Assembly: GCA_964609085.1 (NCBI GenBank)
Contig: CAZSRZ010000013.1
Coordinates: forward strand, 1 to 64,000
DNA from: JANPLG01 sp964609085
GTDB taxonomy: Bacteria; Armatimonadota; SYMT01
Reading direction: 5' to 3'
DNA length: 64,000 nt
In this document: positions 25,512 to 33,253 of the stretch, in pieces
Layout of the letters: every line of letters begins with the position of its first letter
How positions within the stretch are numbered: position 1 is the first letter of the stretch
Made by a program: the position numbers and the translations under genes
The notes under the pieces: generated by a model
The model's input: only the letters and a program-made list of their open reading frames with translations
Told to the model about the DNA's origin: nothing
The model's database searches: none

Positions 25512-26017
25512 CAGGTGCTCGGGCGGACGCCGGAGCCCGTACCCTTGTAACGATGGTCCTCGCAGAAGGTGGCGCGTTCGCTGTAGGCGACGGCCCCGCA
25601 CACACGGCAAACGCCGCTGACCGGTAGTCCCTGTTCTGGACGTCCCTCTTTTCGCGTGCCCACCGCCCAGCCGACCGCCAGCAGGACGGCACCGCACGCC
25701 GCCACAGGAATCCCCGCTCCCATCCCGAGACCGAAGAGGACCAACCCGATCCCGAGGGTTACGCCCCCCAACAGCAGCACGTTTCGTCCCACCCCACCGG
25801 GCCGGACGCGCGGTGCCGATTCGAGGCCCCTATCCCGCAGGACTGCCCGAACGTGTTCCGGCCCGATCCCCAACTCCTCGGCGATCGACTCGGCGTCGGA
25901 GACACTGAAGCTGCCATCCGGGGCTTGCGCCGGTTGCTCCAAGGAGCCCGCACGCTCTCCCGCGCGGCGCAACACTTCCGTCAGCTCATCCTGCGTCAGC
26001 AGTCGCTCGCCCGGCAC
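25511..26017 (-). CDS. Two-TM protein with C-terminal zinc ribbon
   Basis: 168 residues from a GTG at 26017 with AGGAGG 9 nt upstream. The N-terminal ~80 residues are helical and acidic (LTQDELTEVLRRAGE, SVSDAESIAEELGIGPEHV), with the look of a short helix-turn-helix-like or SHOCT-like domain. Two membrane segments follow (~90-130, GVTLGIGLVLFGLGM and AACGAVLLAVGWAVG). The tail has a zinc-ribbon pattern, CRVCG then FCEDH. I do not recognise the family. It overlaps apbE by one base and follows the Crp-type gene by 28 bp. Confidence 0.75.
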   Translation of the reverse strand: MPGERLLTQDELTEVLRRAGERAGSLEQPAQAPDGSFSVSDAESIAEELGIGPEHVRAVLRDRGLESAPRVRPGGVGRNVLLLGGVTLGIGLVLFGLGMGAGIPVAACGAVLLAVGWAVGTRKEGRPEQGLPVSGVCRVCGAVAYSERATFCEDHRYKGTGSGVRPST

Positions 26018-26045
26018 CTGGTATCGCCTCCTCGCGGCAAAGACG

Positions 26046-26735
26046 TCAGGCGTTGATTTCGGAGAGTCGCGCCATCGCCGGCTGATCCAGGATGGTGATC
26101 TGATTCCGATCATCGATCATAACCCAGCCCTGCCGACGGAAGTAGCCCAACACCTTGTTCACGCTCTCCCTGGAAGCGCCGACCAGCGCACCCAGGTCCG
26201 TCTGCGTGAGGCGCAGGTCGATCCGTACTCCCTTCTGCGTCACGATCCCGTGCTGTTCCGCCAGGCGTTGGAGTTGCATCGCCAGCCGGCCATTCACATC
26301 GAGGGCGGAGTAGGCGAGATACGCCTCGGTCGTTCTGCGGAGTCGGCCCGCCAGCGTCTGCAGCAACCGCATAGAGATGCGGGGATACCGCTCGAGAATC
26401 TCGTTGAGGTCGTCCCGCGTCAGGATCAACAGCTCCGTCGGTGCCAGCGTGGTCGCGTCTGCCGAACGTTCCTCCCCGTCGATCACGGCCAGTTCGCCGA
26501 AGAAGTCGCCCTCGCTCAGAATGATGATGATGCAGTCCGACCCATCCGGCATCTCATTGTGGATCTTGACCTTGCCCTCGGCGATGACGTAGAGCGCCAT
26601 GCCGAGGTCGTGCTTCCGGAAGATGGTGTCCCCCTCCCGATAACGGCGCTGCCGGGCGCGCTGCGCCACGATCGCCAGGTCGGAATCGGGGAGATCCTCG
26701 AAGAGGGGTACCTCGGCCAACAGGTCCTTGATCAT
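26046..26735 (-). CDS. Crp/Fnr-family cyclic-nucleotide-responsive regulator
   Basis: 229 residues. The cNMP-binding beta-roll (~10-120) has the phosphate-binding cassette FGELAVIDGEERSADATT, with Gly-Glu and Arg-Ser positions equivalent to G71/E72 and R82/S83 of E. coli CRP. After the dimer helix, the winged HTH (~165-215) shows LTQTDLGALVGASRESVNKVLG, the usual recognition-helix pattern. No cysteine cluster of the FNR type is present. Binding of cAMP is therefore plausible, and an adenylate cyclase lies at 833-2665. It heads a leftward set with the zinc-ribbon gene and apbE. Confidence 0.93.
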   Translation of the reverse strand: MIKDLLAEVPLFEDLPDSDLAIVAQRARQRRYREGDTIFRKHDLGMALYVIAEGKVKIHNEMPDGSDCIIIILSEGDFFGELAVIDGEERSADATTLAPTELLILTRDDLNEILERYPRISMRLLQTLAGRLRRTTEAYLAYSALDVNGRLAMQLQRLAEQHGIVTQKGVRIDLRLTQTDLGALVGASRESVNKVLGYFRRQGWVMIDDRNQITILDQPAMARLSEINA

Positions 26736-26909
26736 CGGCGTTCACGGCTCCGGGCGATGGCGCCGGTTGGGCAGGCGCTGTTGAAATTCATGTGGGCCGC
26801 TGGCAGACAAAACCCCTGCCGAAGAGGACACCGGCTGCCGGATACTACTGGAGTTGGAAGGGCACAAGTTTGTGTGCGTTGACGATACCATCCGCGAAAG
26901 GTTCAAGCT

Positions 26910-27602
26910 TTGGGCGGCCACACTCAGCGTTCGGGGCGGCTCCAGGGGCGGAGAGTGGTGGTGACCGCTGGGCCGACCTGGGTCTGGTTGGATCCGGTGC
27001 GCTTCCTGGGCAACCGCTCGACGGGGCGAACGGGCCTGACGGTTGCCAGAGCGCTGTCGGCGGCAGGAGCCGAAGTCGTGCTGCTCTATGGACCCGGCCA
27101 GATCCGGCCGACAACTCGAGACAGGCACCGGATGGAGGTTCACGACTATGTGACCGTGGATGACCTGCAATCGCTTGGGCTGCTCGAGCTCACCCGCCGC
27201 CCGGCCAGCGCCCTTGTGCACGCTGCCGCTGTGGCCGACTATCAGCCCGCGACTGTGAGGCCGCACAAGCTACCTTCGACCGAAGCAGAGCTGATTCTTC
27301 GGCTGGTACCCACCGCGAAACTGCTCGATCTGTTTCGCGCCGCCGCCCCAAAAGCTGTGGTGATCGCCTTCAAGCTCGAATCAGGTCTGTCGACCGCGGA
27401 ACTGTACCTTCGCGCCCGTCGAACTCTGGAGAGGGCGGGTGCCGACTACATCGTCGCGAACGATGCGAGCCGGATCAGCGACGGCCGCCACCCGGCCGCC
27501 ATCCTCACCCGCGACGAGGTGATTGCCGAGACGTTGACGGAAGTCGAACTGGGTCATGCGATCACGCGCCTGCTCGCGGGCCGCCTCGGAGGCACACCGT
27601 GA
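26910..27602 (+). CDS. Stand-alone phosphopantothenoylcysteine synthetase (CoaB) domain
   Basis: 230 residues from a TTG at 26910 with AAAGG 8 nt upstream. The sequence matches only the CoaB half of the usual CoaBC fusion: VVVTAGPTWVWLDPVRFLGN, the STG motif, HAAAVADYQP and ADYIVANDAS. CoaB ligates cysteine to 4'-phosphopantothenate using a nucleoside triphosphate. The decarboxylase (CoaC, flavoprotein) half is missing and not adjacent, so it must be encoded elsewhere, or this is a second, diverged copy. Its stop overlaps the GTG start of the next gene (GTGA at 27599-27602). Confidence 0.85.
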   Translation: MGGHTQRSGRLQGRRVVVTAGPTWVWLDPVRFLGNRSTGRTGLTVARALSAAGAEVVLLYGPGQIRPTTRDRHRMEVHDYVTVDDLQSLGLLELTRRPASALVHAAAVADYQPATVRPHKLPSTEAELILRLVPTAKLLDLFRAAAPKAVVIAFKLESGLSTAELYLRARRTLERAGADYIVANDASRISDGRHPAAILTRDEVIAETLTEVELGHAITRLLAGRLGGTP

Positions 27603-28045
27603 CGATCCGACTGGCCTGGGCGGTGGTTTGCCTCGGGTGCGGAGTCATTCCAACTTCACCGGCCGCCGCCCAGCGGGATCCCGCAGCGGCCAGGGAACTC
27701 TCCGTGCTGCGTCGAGAACTCCGCCTGCAGCGCTCGCGGGCCGAGGCTCGCGAGGTCGCCGTTGACAACGAGTTTACAGCAATGCGCGCAGAGTTGGGTG
27801 CCGAGAGGCGGCATGCCGAATCACTGCGCATCGAGTTGGATCGCATGCTCTGGGAGCAGCGAGCCCTCGGCGCGCTGGCCGCGCTGCTGGCCATTGCGGC
27901 GCTCATCACGGCTCGCAGGGCCCGGACGAGACACGCATTGGTCGAGAGTCGGACAGATGAGCAAGAATTGTTGGCCGGGGTTAAGCGGGCGCGTGAGCGG
28001 CTCCAACAACTGGAGGAGGGTTCCTCCAGCGGCGTGGTAAGCTAG
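27599..28045 (+). CDS. Exported coiled-coil protein with one TM segment
   Basis: 148 residues from a GTG that overlaps the coaB-like stop by 4 bp. A signal peptide (1-24, ending AAAQ) is followed by a charged coiled coil (~30-85, ELSVLRRELRLQRSRAEARE), a membrane segment (~88-105, LGALAALLAIAALITA) and a second charged helix. No family is recognised. The next gene, hfq, begins 28 bp after its stop, so the set coaB-like, this gene and hfq is probably one transcript. Confidence 0.7.
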   Translation: MTIRLAWAVVCLGCGVIPTSPAAAQRDPAAARELSVLRRELRLQRSRAEAREVAVDNEFTAMRAELGAERRHAESLRIELDRMLWEQRALGALAALLAIAALITARRARTRHALVESRTDEQELLAGVKRARERLQQLEEGSSSGVVS

Positions 28046-28073
28046 GATCGCCATCACCTGAGGCCGGGGAACA

Positions 28074-28382
28074 ATGAGAACGAAGACGAGTGTTGGACGA
28101 GACCTGCAGGACGTGCTGCTAGCGCAGTTGACTGAGAGCGAGCAAACTACGGTGCTCTACCTGCGGAACCGCATGTCCGTCCGCGGCCGGGTGCTCGACT
28201 TCGACTCGTATGTGATCCTGTTCGACCCGCAGGATGGCACCTCGCCACAACTCGTCTACAAGAGTGCCGTCGTCTCCATCGTTGGTCCTCGCCGCTTCGC
28301 GCTGGGCCCGGTCCCTCGCCGATCCGGTCCTCCGCGCCGCTCGGCGGCCTCGGACGAGGGCGTCGCCTCTAATCCCGAATAA
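28074..28382 (+). CDS. hfq: RNA chaperone Hfq
   Basis: 102 residues. The Sm1 motif (LQDVLLAQL, TVLYLRNRMSVRGRVLDFDSYVILF) and Sm2 motif (LVYKSAVVSIVGPR) match Hfq, which forms a hexameric ring that pairs small RNAs with mRNAs. The proximal-face residues Gln and Asp of LQD and the Lys of YK are present, but the usual His of YKH is Ser here. The loop between strands 3 and 4 is longer than in E. coli (DPQDGTSP), and a ~30-residue basic, Ser/Pro-rich tail follows. The usual neighbours miaA and hflX are absent. Confidence 0.85.
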   Translation: MRTKTSVGRDLQDVLLAQLTESEQTTVLYLRNRMSVRGRVLDFDSYVILFDPQDGTSPQLVYKSAVVSIVGPRRFALGPVPRRSGPPRRSAASDEGVASNPE

Positions 28383-28424
28383 CCGGTCGGCGTGCCAGCG
28401 GTCACCGGGGTGGTGTGATACGAC

Positions 28425-29510
28425 ATGCACCGACGCCCGTCTGTCGGGCATCGAGGAGCGCGTGTGTCGGAACGGGTTCGGGTCGGGATCATCGGGCTGG
28501 GCATGGGCCGAAACCACGCCATCGGCTTTCGCGACTGCCCCGAGGCGACCGTGGTCTCGCTCTGCGACCAGGACGAAGAGCGGTGCCACCGGGTAGCCGC
28601 GGAGGTGCATCCCTGGCGGACCACCGGTTCCGTTGAGGAAATCCTCGCCGACCCGGACATCGACGCGGTAGCAATAGCCCTTCCCAACCGATTGCACGCG
28701 TCCGTCGCGATCGAGGCCTTCAACCGGGGCAAACATGTCCTCTGCGAGAAGCCTCTCGCTATGGACGCCGCCGAGGCCGGGGCCATGCTGGAGGCCGCGC
28801 GATCGGCGGACCGGACGCTGATGGTCCACTTCAACTACCGCTTCCAGCCCGCATCCCGGGCTATCTGGGCTGCCGTTCAGGCAGGCACTCTTGGAGAGAT
28901 CTACTTCAGTCGATCCGTCTGGCACCGCACCCGCGGCATCCCGGGGATGGGGGGTTGGTTCACCCGCCGCGAATCCTCCGGCGGGGGGGCGCTGATCGAC
29001 CTCGGGGTGCACCGTCTCGACCTGGCACTCTGGCTGATGGGACACCCCCGACCCGTGAGTGTCAGCGGCAGTTGCTACGATCACCTCGGCCGCCAGCAGG
29101 CAGAGCGTGAAGGCAAGACGTTTGACGTGGACGATCTGGCCGCGGCCTACATCCGCTTCGAGGGCGGGGCAACACTCGTACTGGAGTCCAGTTGGGCCTC
29201 CAATAGCGAGAAGCGGGAGGATCAATCCACGCAACTCTTCGGCACCCGCGGCGGCGCAGTGATGCGCAACTGGGACGAAGGCTACCAGTACGAAGCCCGT
29301 CTGTTCCTTGACCGGGAGAGCTGGGTCGAGGCCGTCGTCCCAGAGTACCCGACAGTGGTGGAGAGTGCGCAGCAGCACTTCTGCAGGAGCATCCTCAGCG
29401 GCACCATCCCCATCGGGAGCGGCGCGGAAGGGCTGATGGTGATGCGGATTCTGGACGCGATTTACGAGAGCGCACAGTCCGGGCGGGAAGTCCGGCTGGA
29501 CGCAGCGTAA
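28425..29510 (+). CDS. Gfo/Idh/MocA-family NAD(P)-dependent oxidoreductase
   Basis: 361 residues. The N-terminal Rossmann fold has VGIIGLGMGRNHAIGF, then DIDAVAIALPNRLH and the catalytic EKPLAMD of the family. The C-terminal domain contains NYRFQPASRAI and GGGALIDLGVHRLDLALWL, whose Asp-x-x-x-His is the usual active-site pair. Substrates in this family are sugars, inositols and related polyols; no sugar transporter or isomerase is adjacent to narrow it. A GTG at 28464 would give a start closer to the fold, with GAGGAG just upstream. It converges on recX across a hairpin. Confidence 0.92.
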   Translation: MHRRPSVGHRGARVSERVRVGIIGLGMGRNHAIGFRDCPEATVVSLCDQDEERCHRVAAEVHPWRTTGSVEEILADPDIDAVAIALPNRLHASVAIEAFNRGKHVLCEKPLAMDAAEAGAMLEAARSADRTLMVHFNYRFQPASRAIWAAVQAGTLGEIYFSRSVWHRTRGIPGMGGWFTRRESSGGGALIDLGVHRLDLALWLMGHPRPVSVSGSCYDHLGRQQAEREGKTFDVDDLAAAYIRFEGGATLVLESSWASNSEKREDQSTQLFGTRGGAVMRNWDEGYQYEARLFLDRESWVEAVVPEYPTVVESAQQHFCRSILSGTIPIGSGAEGLMVMRILDAIYESAQSGREVRLDAA

Positions 29511-29530
29511 CCTGCGCACGTATTCCGATC

Positions 29531-29555
29531 CGCGACGCCCGTTCCGGGCGCCGCG
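29531..29555. terminator. GC-rich hairpin between convergent genes
   Basis: A hairpin of ten pairs with one A-C mismatch (29531-29541 with 29545-29555, loop TTC, core CGCCCG/CGGGCG) lies between the ends of the oxidoreductase gene and recX. There is no U-tract, so the terminator call is tentative, but the position suits both genes. Confidence 0.5.
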
Positions 29556-29562
29556 GGCTTGA

Positions 29563-30213
29563 TCACTCGTCCGGATCTGGCTGCAGCACTGTCTCGATGG
29601 CAGCACGGATCACCGAAGACTCGAAGCCACGCCGGGCCAGGACATCGTAGAGCTTCCGACGCACGGCGTGGGCAGCTACCCCAGGTAGAGAGCCAGCCTT
29701 CTTGCGAGCCAGCTTCTCCGCGGCCTCCCGCTGCGCTTGCTGATCCAACCCGGCGAGCGCCTCCTCGGCCATCTCGCCATCCACGCCACGGCTGATAAGC
29801 TCGGAACGGATCCGGCGGGCACCCAGGCTGGTCGCCTTCCGTTCCACGAGGCGCTCCGCGAGCGAGGCATCGTCGACGCCACCGTAGGTTCGGACCGCCT
29901 CCAGCCCCGCCTCGATCCCCTCGGGGGAAAACCCCCGGTCACGCAATCGGCGCCGGATTTCGACGAGAGTCAACTCCCGGGCAGCCACGCACGCAAGGGC
30001 CACATCTCGGGCAGCGCGAGTCTCCTCAGCCTTGAGTCGCTCCCGGAAGCCGGGATCATCCGTTTCGTCCCCCGGGGCCAACTGGAGCGCCGTCGCCACC
30101 CGTGCGGGCAGGTCGAACGCCCGTTCCCCGTCGACGAACACGCTGACAACACGCGTCCCGCGGCGGGAGTCCTCAATGGCCGTCACCACTCCCACGGTAC
30201 CCGGCCCCTCCAA
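29563..30213 (-). CDS. recX: Regulatory protein RecX
   Basis: 216 residues. RecX binds RecA filaments and limits their extension. The protein is built of three-helix repeats as expected: ALACVAARELTLVEIRRRLR with GFSPEGIEAGLE, then YGGVDDASLAERLV with ARRIRSELISRGVDGE, and HAVRRKLYDVLARRGFESS. An N-terminal beta region (TRVVSVFVDGERAFDLP) precedes them. It is the last gene of the leftward set cinA-thpR-recA-recX, 36 bp after recA, which supports the assignment. Confidence 0.93.
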   Translation of the reverse strand: MEGPGTVGVVTAIEDSRRGTRVVSVFVDGERAFDLPARVATALQLAPGDETDDPGFRERLKAEETRAARDVALACVAARELTLVEIRRRLRDRGFSPEGIEAGLEAVRTYGGVDDASLAERLVERKATSLGARRIRSELISRGVDGEMAEEALAGLDQQAQREAAEKLARKKAGSLPGVAAHAVRRKLYDVLARRGFESSVIRAAIETVLQPDPDE

Positions 30214-30249
30214 ACGTCACCTCGGGACGGACACTGTGCCGCTCGGGTC

Positions 30250-31299
30250 TCACTCCTCATCGTCATCCGTGCCGTTGGAGGCAGCGGCCCGTGCCGTGTT
30301 GCCAAGCACCAGCTCATTTCGCAGCGCGGCAGCGGCGCGGATCTTCGTCTCGAGTTCCTGCATCACGGAGGGGTTCTCTTCGAGGAACGTGCGGGCGTTC
30401 TCGCGCCCCTGGCCCAGGCGCACGTCGCCGTAGTTGAACCAGGCTCCCGTCTTGCTGATCAGCCCCATCTCCAGGGACAGGTCAAGCACGCCGCCGCTCA
30501 CGGAGATGCCCTTGCCGAACATAATGTCGAACTCCGCCTGCTTGAACGGCGGCGCCACCTTGTTCTTTACGACCTTCACACGAACCCTGGAGCCGACGAT
30601 GTCCGTGCCCTGCTTCACGGAATCGATGCGGCGCACTTCGAGCCGGACGGTCGCCCAGAACTTCAGTGCCCTCCCGCCTGGGGTTGTCTCCGGGTTGCCG
30701 AACATCACGCCGATCTTCTCGCGGATCTGGTTGATGAAGATACAGACGGTGTTCGCATTGGAGACGATCCCGCCCAGTTTGCGGAGCGCCTGGCTCATGA
30801 GTCGGGCCTGCAGCCCGACGTGCGCATCCCCCATCTCGCCCTCGATCTCCGACTTCGGCACCAGGGCTGCCACGGAGTCCAGCACGATGACGTCAAGGGC
30901 ATTCGACCGCGCGAGGGCGTCGAGGATCTCGAGCGCCTCCTCACCGGTGTCCGGCTGCGCCACGAGCAGTTGATCGATGTCGACGCCGAGGTTGCGTGCG
31001 TAGATCGGGTCGACGGAGTGCTCGGCGTCGATGAACGCGCACTGCCCACCCGCCTTCTGCGCCTCGGCGATGATGTGGTACGCCAGCGTCGTCTTGCCGG
31101 ACGATTCCTGGCCATAGATCTCGATGATCCGACCCTTCGGCACGCCGCCGACGCCCAGGGCCAGGTCCAGCGACAACGAGCCCGTGGAGATCACCTCCGT
31201 GGCGAGATTCTCGCGGCTGCCAAGCCGCATGATCGAGCCTCGCCCATATTTCTTCTGAATATTGCCAACCGCCATTTCAAGCGATCGAAGCTTATCCAT
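30250..31299 (-). CDS. recA: Recombinase RecA
   Basis: 349 residues from the ATG at 31299; GGGAG lies 7 nt upstream, and the resulting N-terminus (MDKLRSLEMAVGNIQKKYG) matches RecA. Longer starts at 31305 or 31383 are less likely. Walker A is YGQESSGKTTLAYH, Walker B VIVLDSVAALVP, and the L2 region includes SNANTVCIFINQIREKIG. The C-terminal tail is acidic (GTDDDEE). RecA polymerises on single-stranded DNA for recombination and SOS induction. I looked for a LexA box near recA and cinA and saw none. Confidence 0.98.
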   Translation of the reverse strand: MDKLRSLEMAVGNIQKKYGRGSIMRLGSRENLATEVISTGSLSLDLALGVGGVPKGRIIEIYGQESSGKTTLAYHIIAEAQKAGGQCAFIDAEHSVDPIYARNLGVDIDQLLVAQPDTGEEALEILDALARSNALDVIVLDSVAALVPKSEIEGEMGDAHVGLQARLMSQALRKLGGIVSNANTVCIFINQIREKIGVMFGNPETTPGGRALKFWATVRLEVRRIDSVKQGTDIVGSRVRVKVVKNKVAPPFKQAEFDIMFGKGISVSGGVLDLSLEMGLISKTGAWFNYGDVRLGQGRENARTFLEENPSVMQELETKIRAAAALRNELVLGNTARAAASNGTDDDEE

Positions 31300-31340
31300 C
31301 GTCATGCTCCCGCGGCCTTGCCGCCTGTTACTTCCAGTTC

Positions 31341-31958
31341 CTACTCCGAAGCCGGTCGCTCCTGCCTCGCCGGCAAGCGCCACGTCTCCAAAACCTCATA
31401 CCGGGAACCCGCGCGACCCAGCCTGCTGCGGACCAGGCACCAGTGGTCCATCTCCCAAACCGGCCCGGAGACCGGGCTTCCGGTTAGCCCGGCGGGCATC
31501 GCCATTGGGACGGATCGAGCCCTCCGCGCCCGACCGATGGTCAAATGCGGCCGAAATGGACGGGTCTCTCGCGGCCAGCCCATCTCTGCCGCCACCCGGT
31601 CCACCGCCTCCGCCCACGCCCCCAGCATCTCGATCTCCCCGCCCTCCAGGCCGAGCCATGCTCCCCGAACCCTGTGGGCGGTCGGGAAAAACTCTGCCTC
31701 ACCCACGGTCACCATTATATGCGAAAATCCGTTTGCAATATCCTGCAACCGAACGCGGAGCAGGCCGGTTTTTTCCGGGGAGGTATCGCCCAGAAACTTC
31801 AGGGTGATGTGGAGCTGCTCCGGCGGCGTCCAGCGCCAATTGAGCGCGGGCCGCAATGACGCTTGCGCCGCGAGCGCATAGGCGCGGACGGGCGCCGCAG
31901 CCATCACAGCGACGAACAAGCGCGAGGGAGCTTCCGGCGGCTCAGAGAGGTGCATCAC
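31341..31958 (-). CDS. thpR: RNA 2',3'-cyclic phosphodiesterase
   Basis: 205 residues. The two HxT motifs of the 2H phosphoesterase family are present, HITLKFLGD (~50) and HLTIGRARR (~138), with the usual ~90-residue spacing. ThpR (formerly LigT) opens 2',3'-cyclic phosphates on RNA. The start is GTG at 31958 or the adjacent ATG at 31955; either overlaps the end of cinA (31942). It lies between cinA and recA, an arrangement also known from other phyla such as Deinococcus. Confidence 0.93.
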   Translation of the reverse strand: MMHLSEPPEAPSRLFVAVMAAAPVRAYALAAQASLRPALNWRWTPPEQLHITLKFLGDTSPEKTGLLRVRLQDIANGFSHIMVTVGEAEFFPTAHRVRGAWLGLEGGEIEMLGAWAEAVDRVAAEMGWPRETRPFRPHLTIGRARRARSVPMAMPAGLTGSPVSGPVWEMDHWCLVRSRLGRAGSRYEVLETWRLPARQERPASE

Positions 31959-33192
31959 CGATCAAGACCGCGCGCACCATCTGCAGAGCTACCTGCCCGC
32001 TTCGGTGGCGAACCGTGTCGCGGTGCCCGACAAAGTGGTTTTCCCGAACCCACACGCGGCCCTCAGCGGCCAGACCGACGTAAACGAGGCCGACCGGCTT
32101 GGCGGGGGTACCCCCATCCGGGCCAGCCACGCCGGTTATCGAGACGCCGATTTCAGCGCCGAGGCGCTCCCGGGCACCGAGCGCCATGGCAGCGGCGGTC
32201 GCTTCGCTCACGGCACCGTGCGTCGCCAGTACTTCGGGAGATACGCCGAGCAGTCGCTCCTTGACCCGATTGCTGTAGGAAATAATGCCGCCCAGGAAGA
32301 CGGCACTGCTCCCCGACACGCGGGTGAGGCGCGCTCCCAACCCGCCGCCGGTACAGCTCTCCGCCACGGCCAGGGTTTTCCCGCTTGCGCGCAATTCGCC
32401 GACTACGGCCTCCTCCAGGGTCACGTCGTCGATGCCGTAGAGATGATGACCAAGCCGACGACGGAGTTCCGCCTCCACCGGTGCGATGAGGGCTGCCCCC
32501 GCCTCCCGGCTGGACGCCTTCGCACCCGCTCGCAAATGTACCTCCCCCACGTGCGCCAGGGGAGCAAGGGTCGGATTGGAGCCATGAATGAGATCGTGCA
32601 CCACCTCTTCGATGGCCGACTCGCCGATGCCGCAGAAGCGGAACACGCGAGTGACCAGGTACTCGCGCGTCCCCGAGATTCGCTCCGTCAGGAGGGGCAC
32701 CACGTGGTTCTCGACCATCGGGATCATCTCGTGAGGCGGTCCAGGTAGTGAGATGATGATCTTCTGATCCTTCTCCAGCAGTGCGCCCGGGGCAGTCCCG
32801 TTTGGATTCGGAATCATCGAGCCGTCTTCATACCGCAGGGCCTGCTTCTCATTGCGCGCCGGCATTGGTATTCCGCGACGATCAAAGAACGCCCGGAGAT
32901 GCAACAGCGAGGGTGCGTCCATCACCAGCCTCTGACCGAACACTTCGGCGACGCACTCCTTTGTAAGGTCGTCCTCAGTCGGGCCGAGCCCCCCCGTGGT
33001 GATGATCAGATCTGCCCGCTCTCGCGCACGCCGCAGCGTCTCGTTGACCCGGGCCGCGTTGTCCCCAACAGTGGACTTGTAAAACAGGTCGATGCCGAGA
33101 CCGGCGAGGGTCCGCCCCAGGTACGAAGCATTGGTGTCGTTGATCTGGCCGAGCAACAACTCGGTACCGATGGACAGGATCTCGGCTACCAT
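31942..33192 (-). CDS. cinA: CinA family protein (competence/damage-inducible, NMN amidase domain)
   Basis: 416 residues from the ATG at 33192, with GGGAGG 6 nt upstream. The N-terminal MoCF-like domain (IGTELLLGQINDTNA, TTGGLGPTEDDLTKE) is followed by the C-terminal amidase domain (LAVAESCTGGGLGARLTRVSG, SITGVAGPDGG, FVGHRDTVRHRS), so this is a full-length CinA with ADP-ribose pyrophosphatase and NMN-deamidase-type domains. It heads the cinA-thpR-recA-recX set. A CATAAT hexamer (33233-33228, minus strand) may be a -10 box, but no good -35 box is seen. Confidence 0.95.
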   Translation of the reverse strand: MVAEILSIGTELLLGQINDTNASYLGRTLAGLGIDLFYKSTVGDNAARVNETLRRARERADLIITTGGLGPTEDDLTKECVAEVFGQRLVMDAPSLLHLRAFFDRRGIPMPARNEKQALRYEDGSMIPNPNGTAPGALLEKDQKIIISLPGPPHEMIPMVENHVVPLLTERISGTREYLVTRVFRFCGIGESAIEEVVHDLIHGSNPTLAPLAHVGEVHLRAGAKASSREAGAALIAPVEAELRRRLGHHLYGIDDVTLEEAVVGELRASGKTLAVAESCTGGGLGARLTRVSGSSAVFLGGIISYSNRVKERLLGVSPEVLATHGAVSEATAAAMALGARERLGAEIGVSITGVAGPDGGTPAKPVGLVYVGLAAEGRVWVRENHFVGHRDTVRHRSGQVALQMVRAVLIGDAPL

Positions 33193-33253
33193 CTCTCGCC
33201 TCCCCGGCACCGCAATTGGTCCGGGGAATTATGCGTGCCGACGGCCTGCGGAA

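Noticed and set aside
26785..26964. A frame upstream of the coaB-like gene with protein-like composition
   Set aside because: No ATG, GTG or TTG start after the stop at 26782, and it overlaps the coaB-like start by ~55 bp.
28119..29606. A 495-codon minus-strand frame opposite hfq and the oxidoreductase gene
   Set aside because: Covers two conserved plus-strand genes and shows no motif or start signal.
29737..31881. A 714-codon open frame on the plus strand opposite recX, recA and thpR
   Set aside because: It mirrors three well-recognised genes. Long antisense frames are expected at this G+C content, and its translation has no family resemblance.
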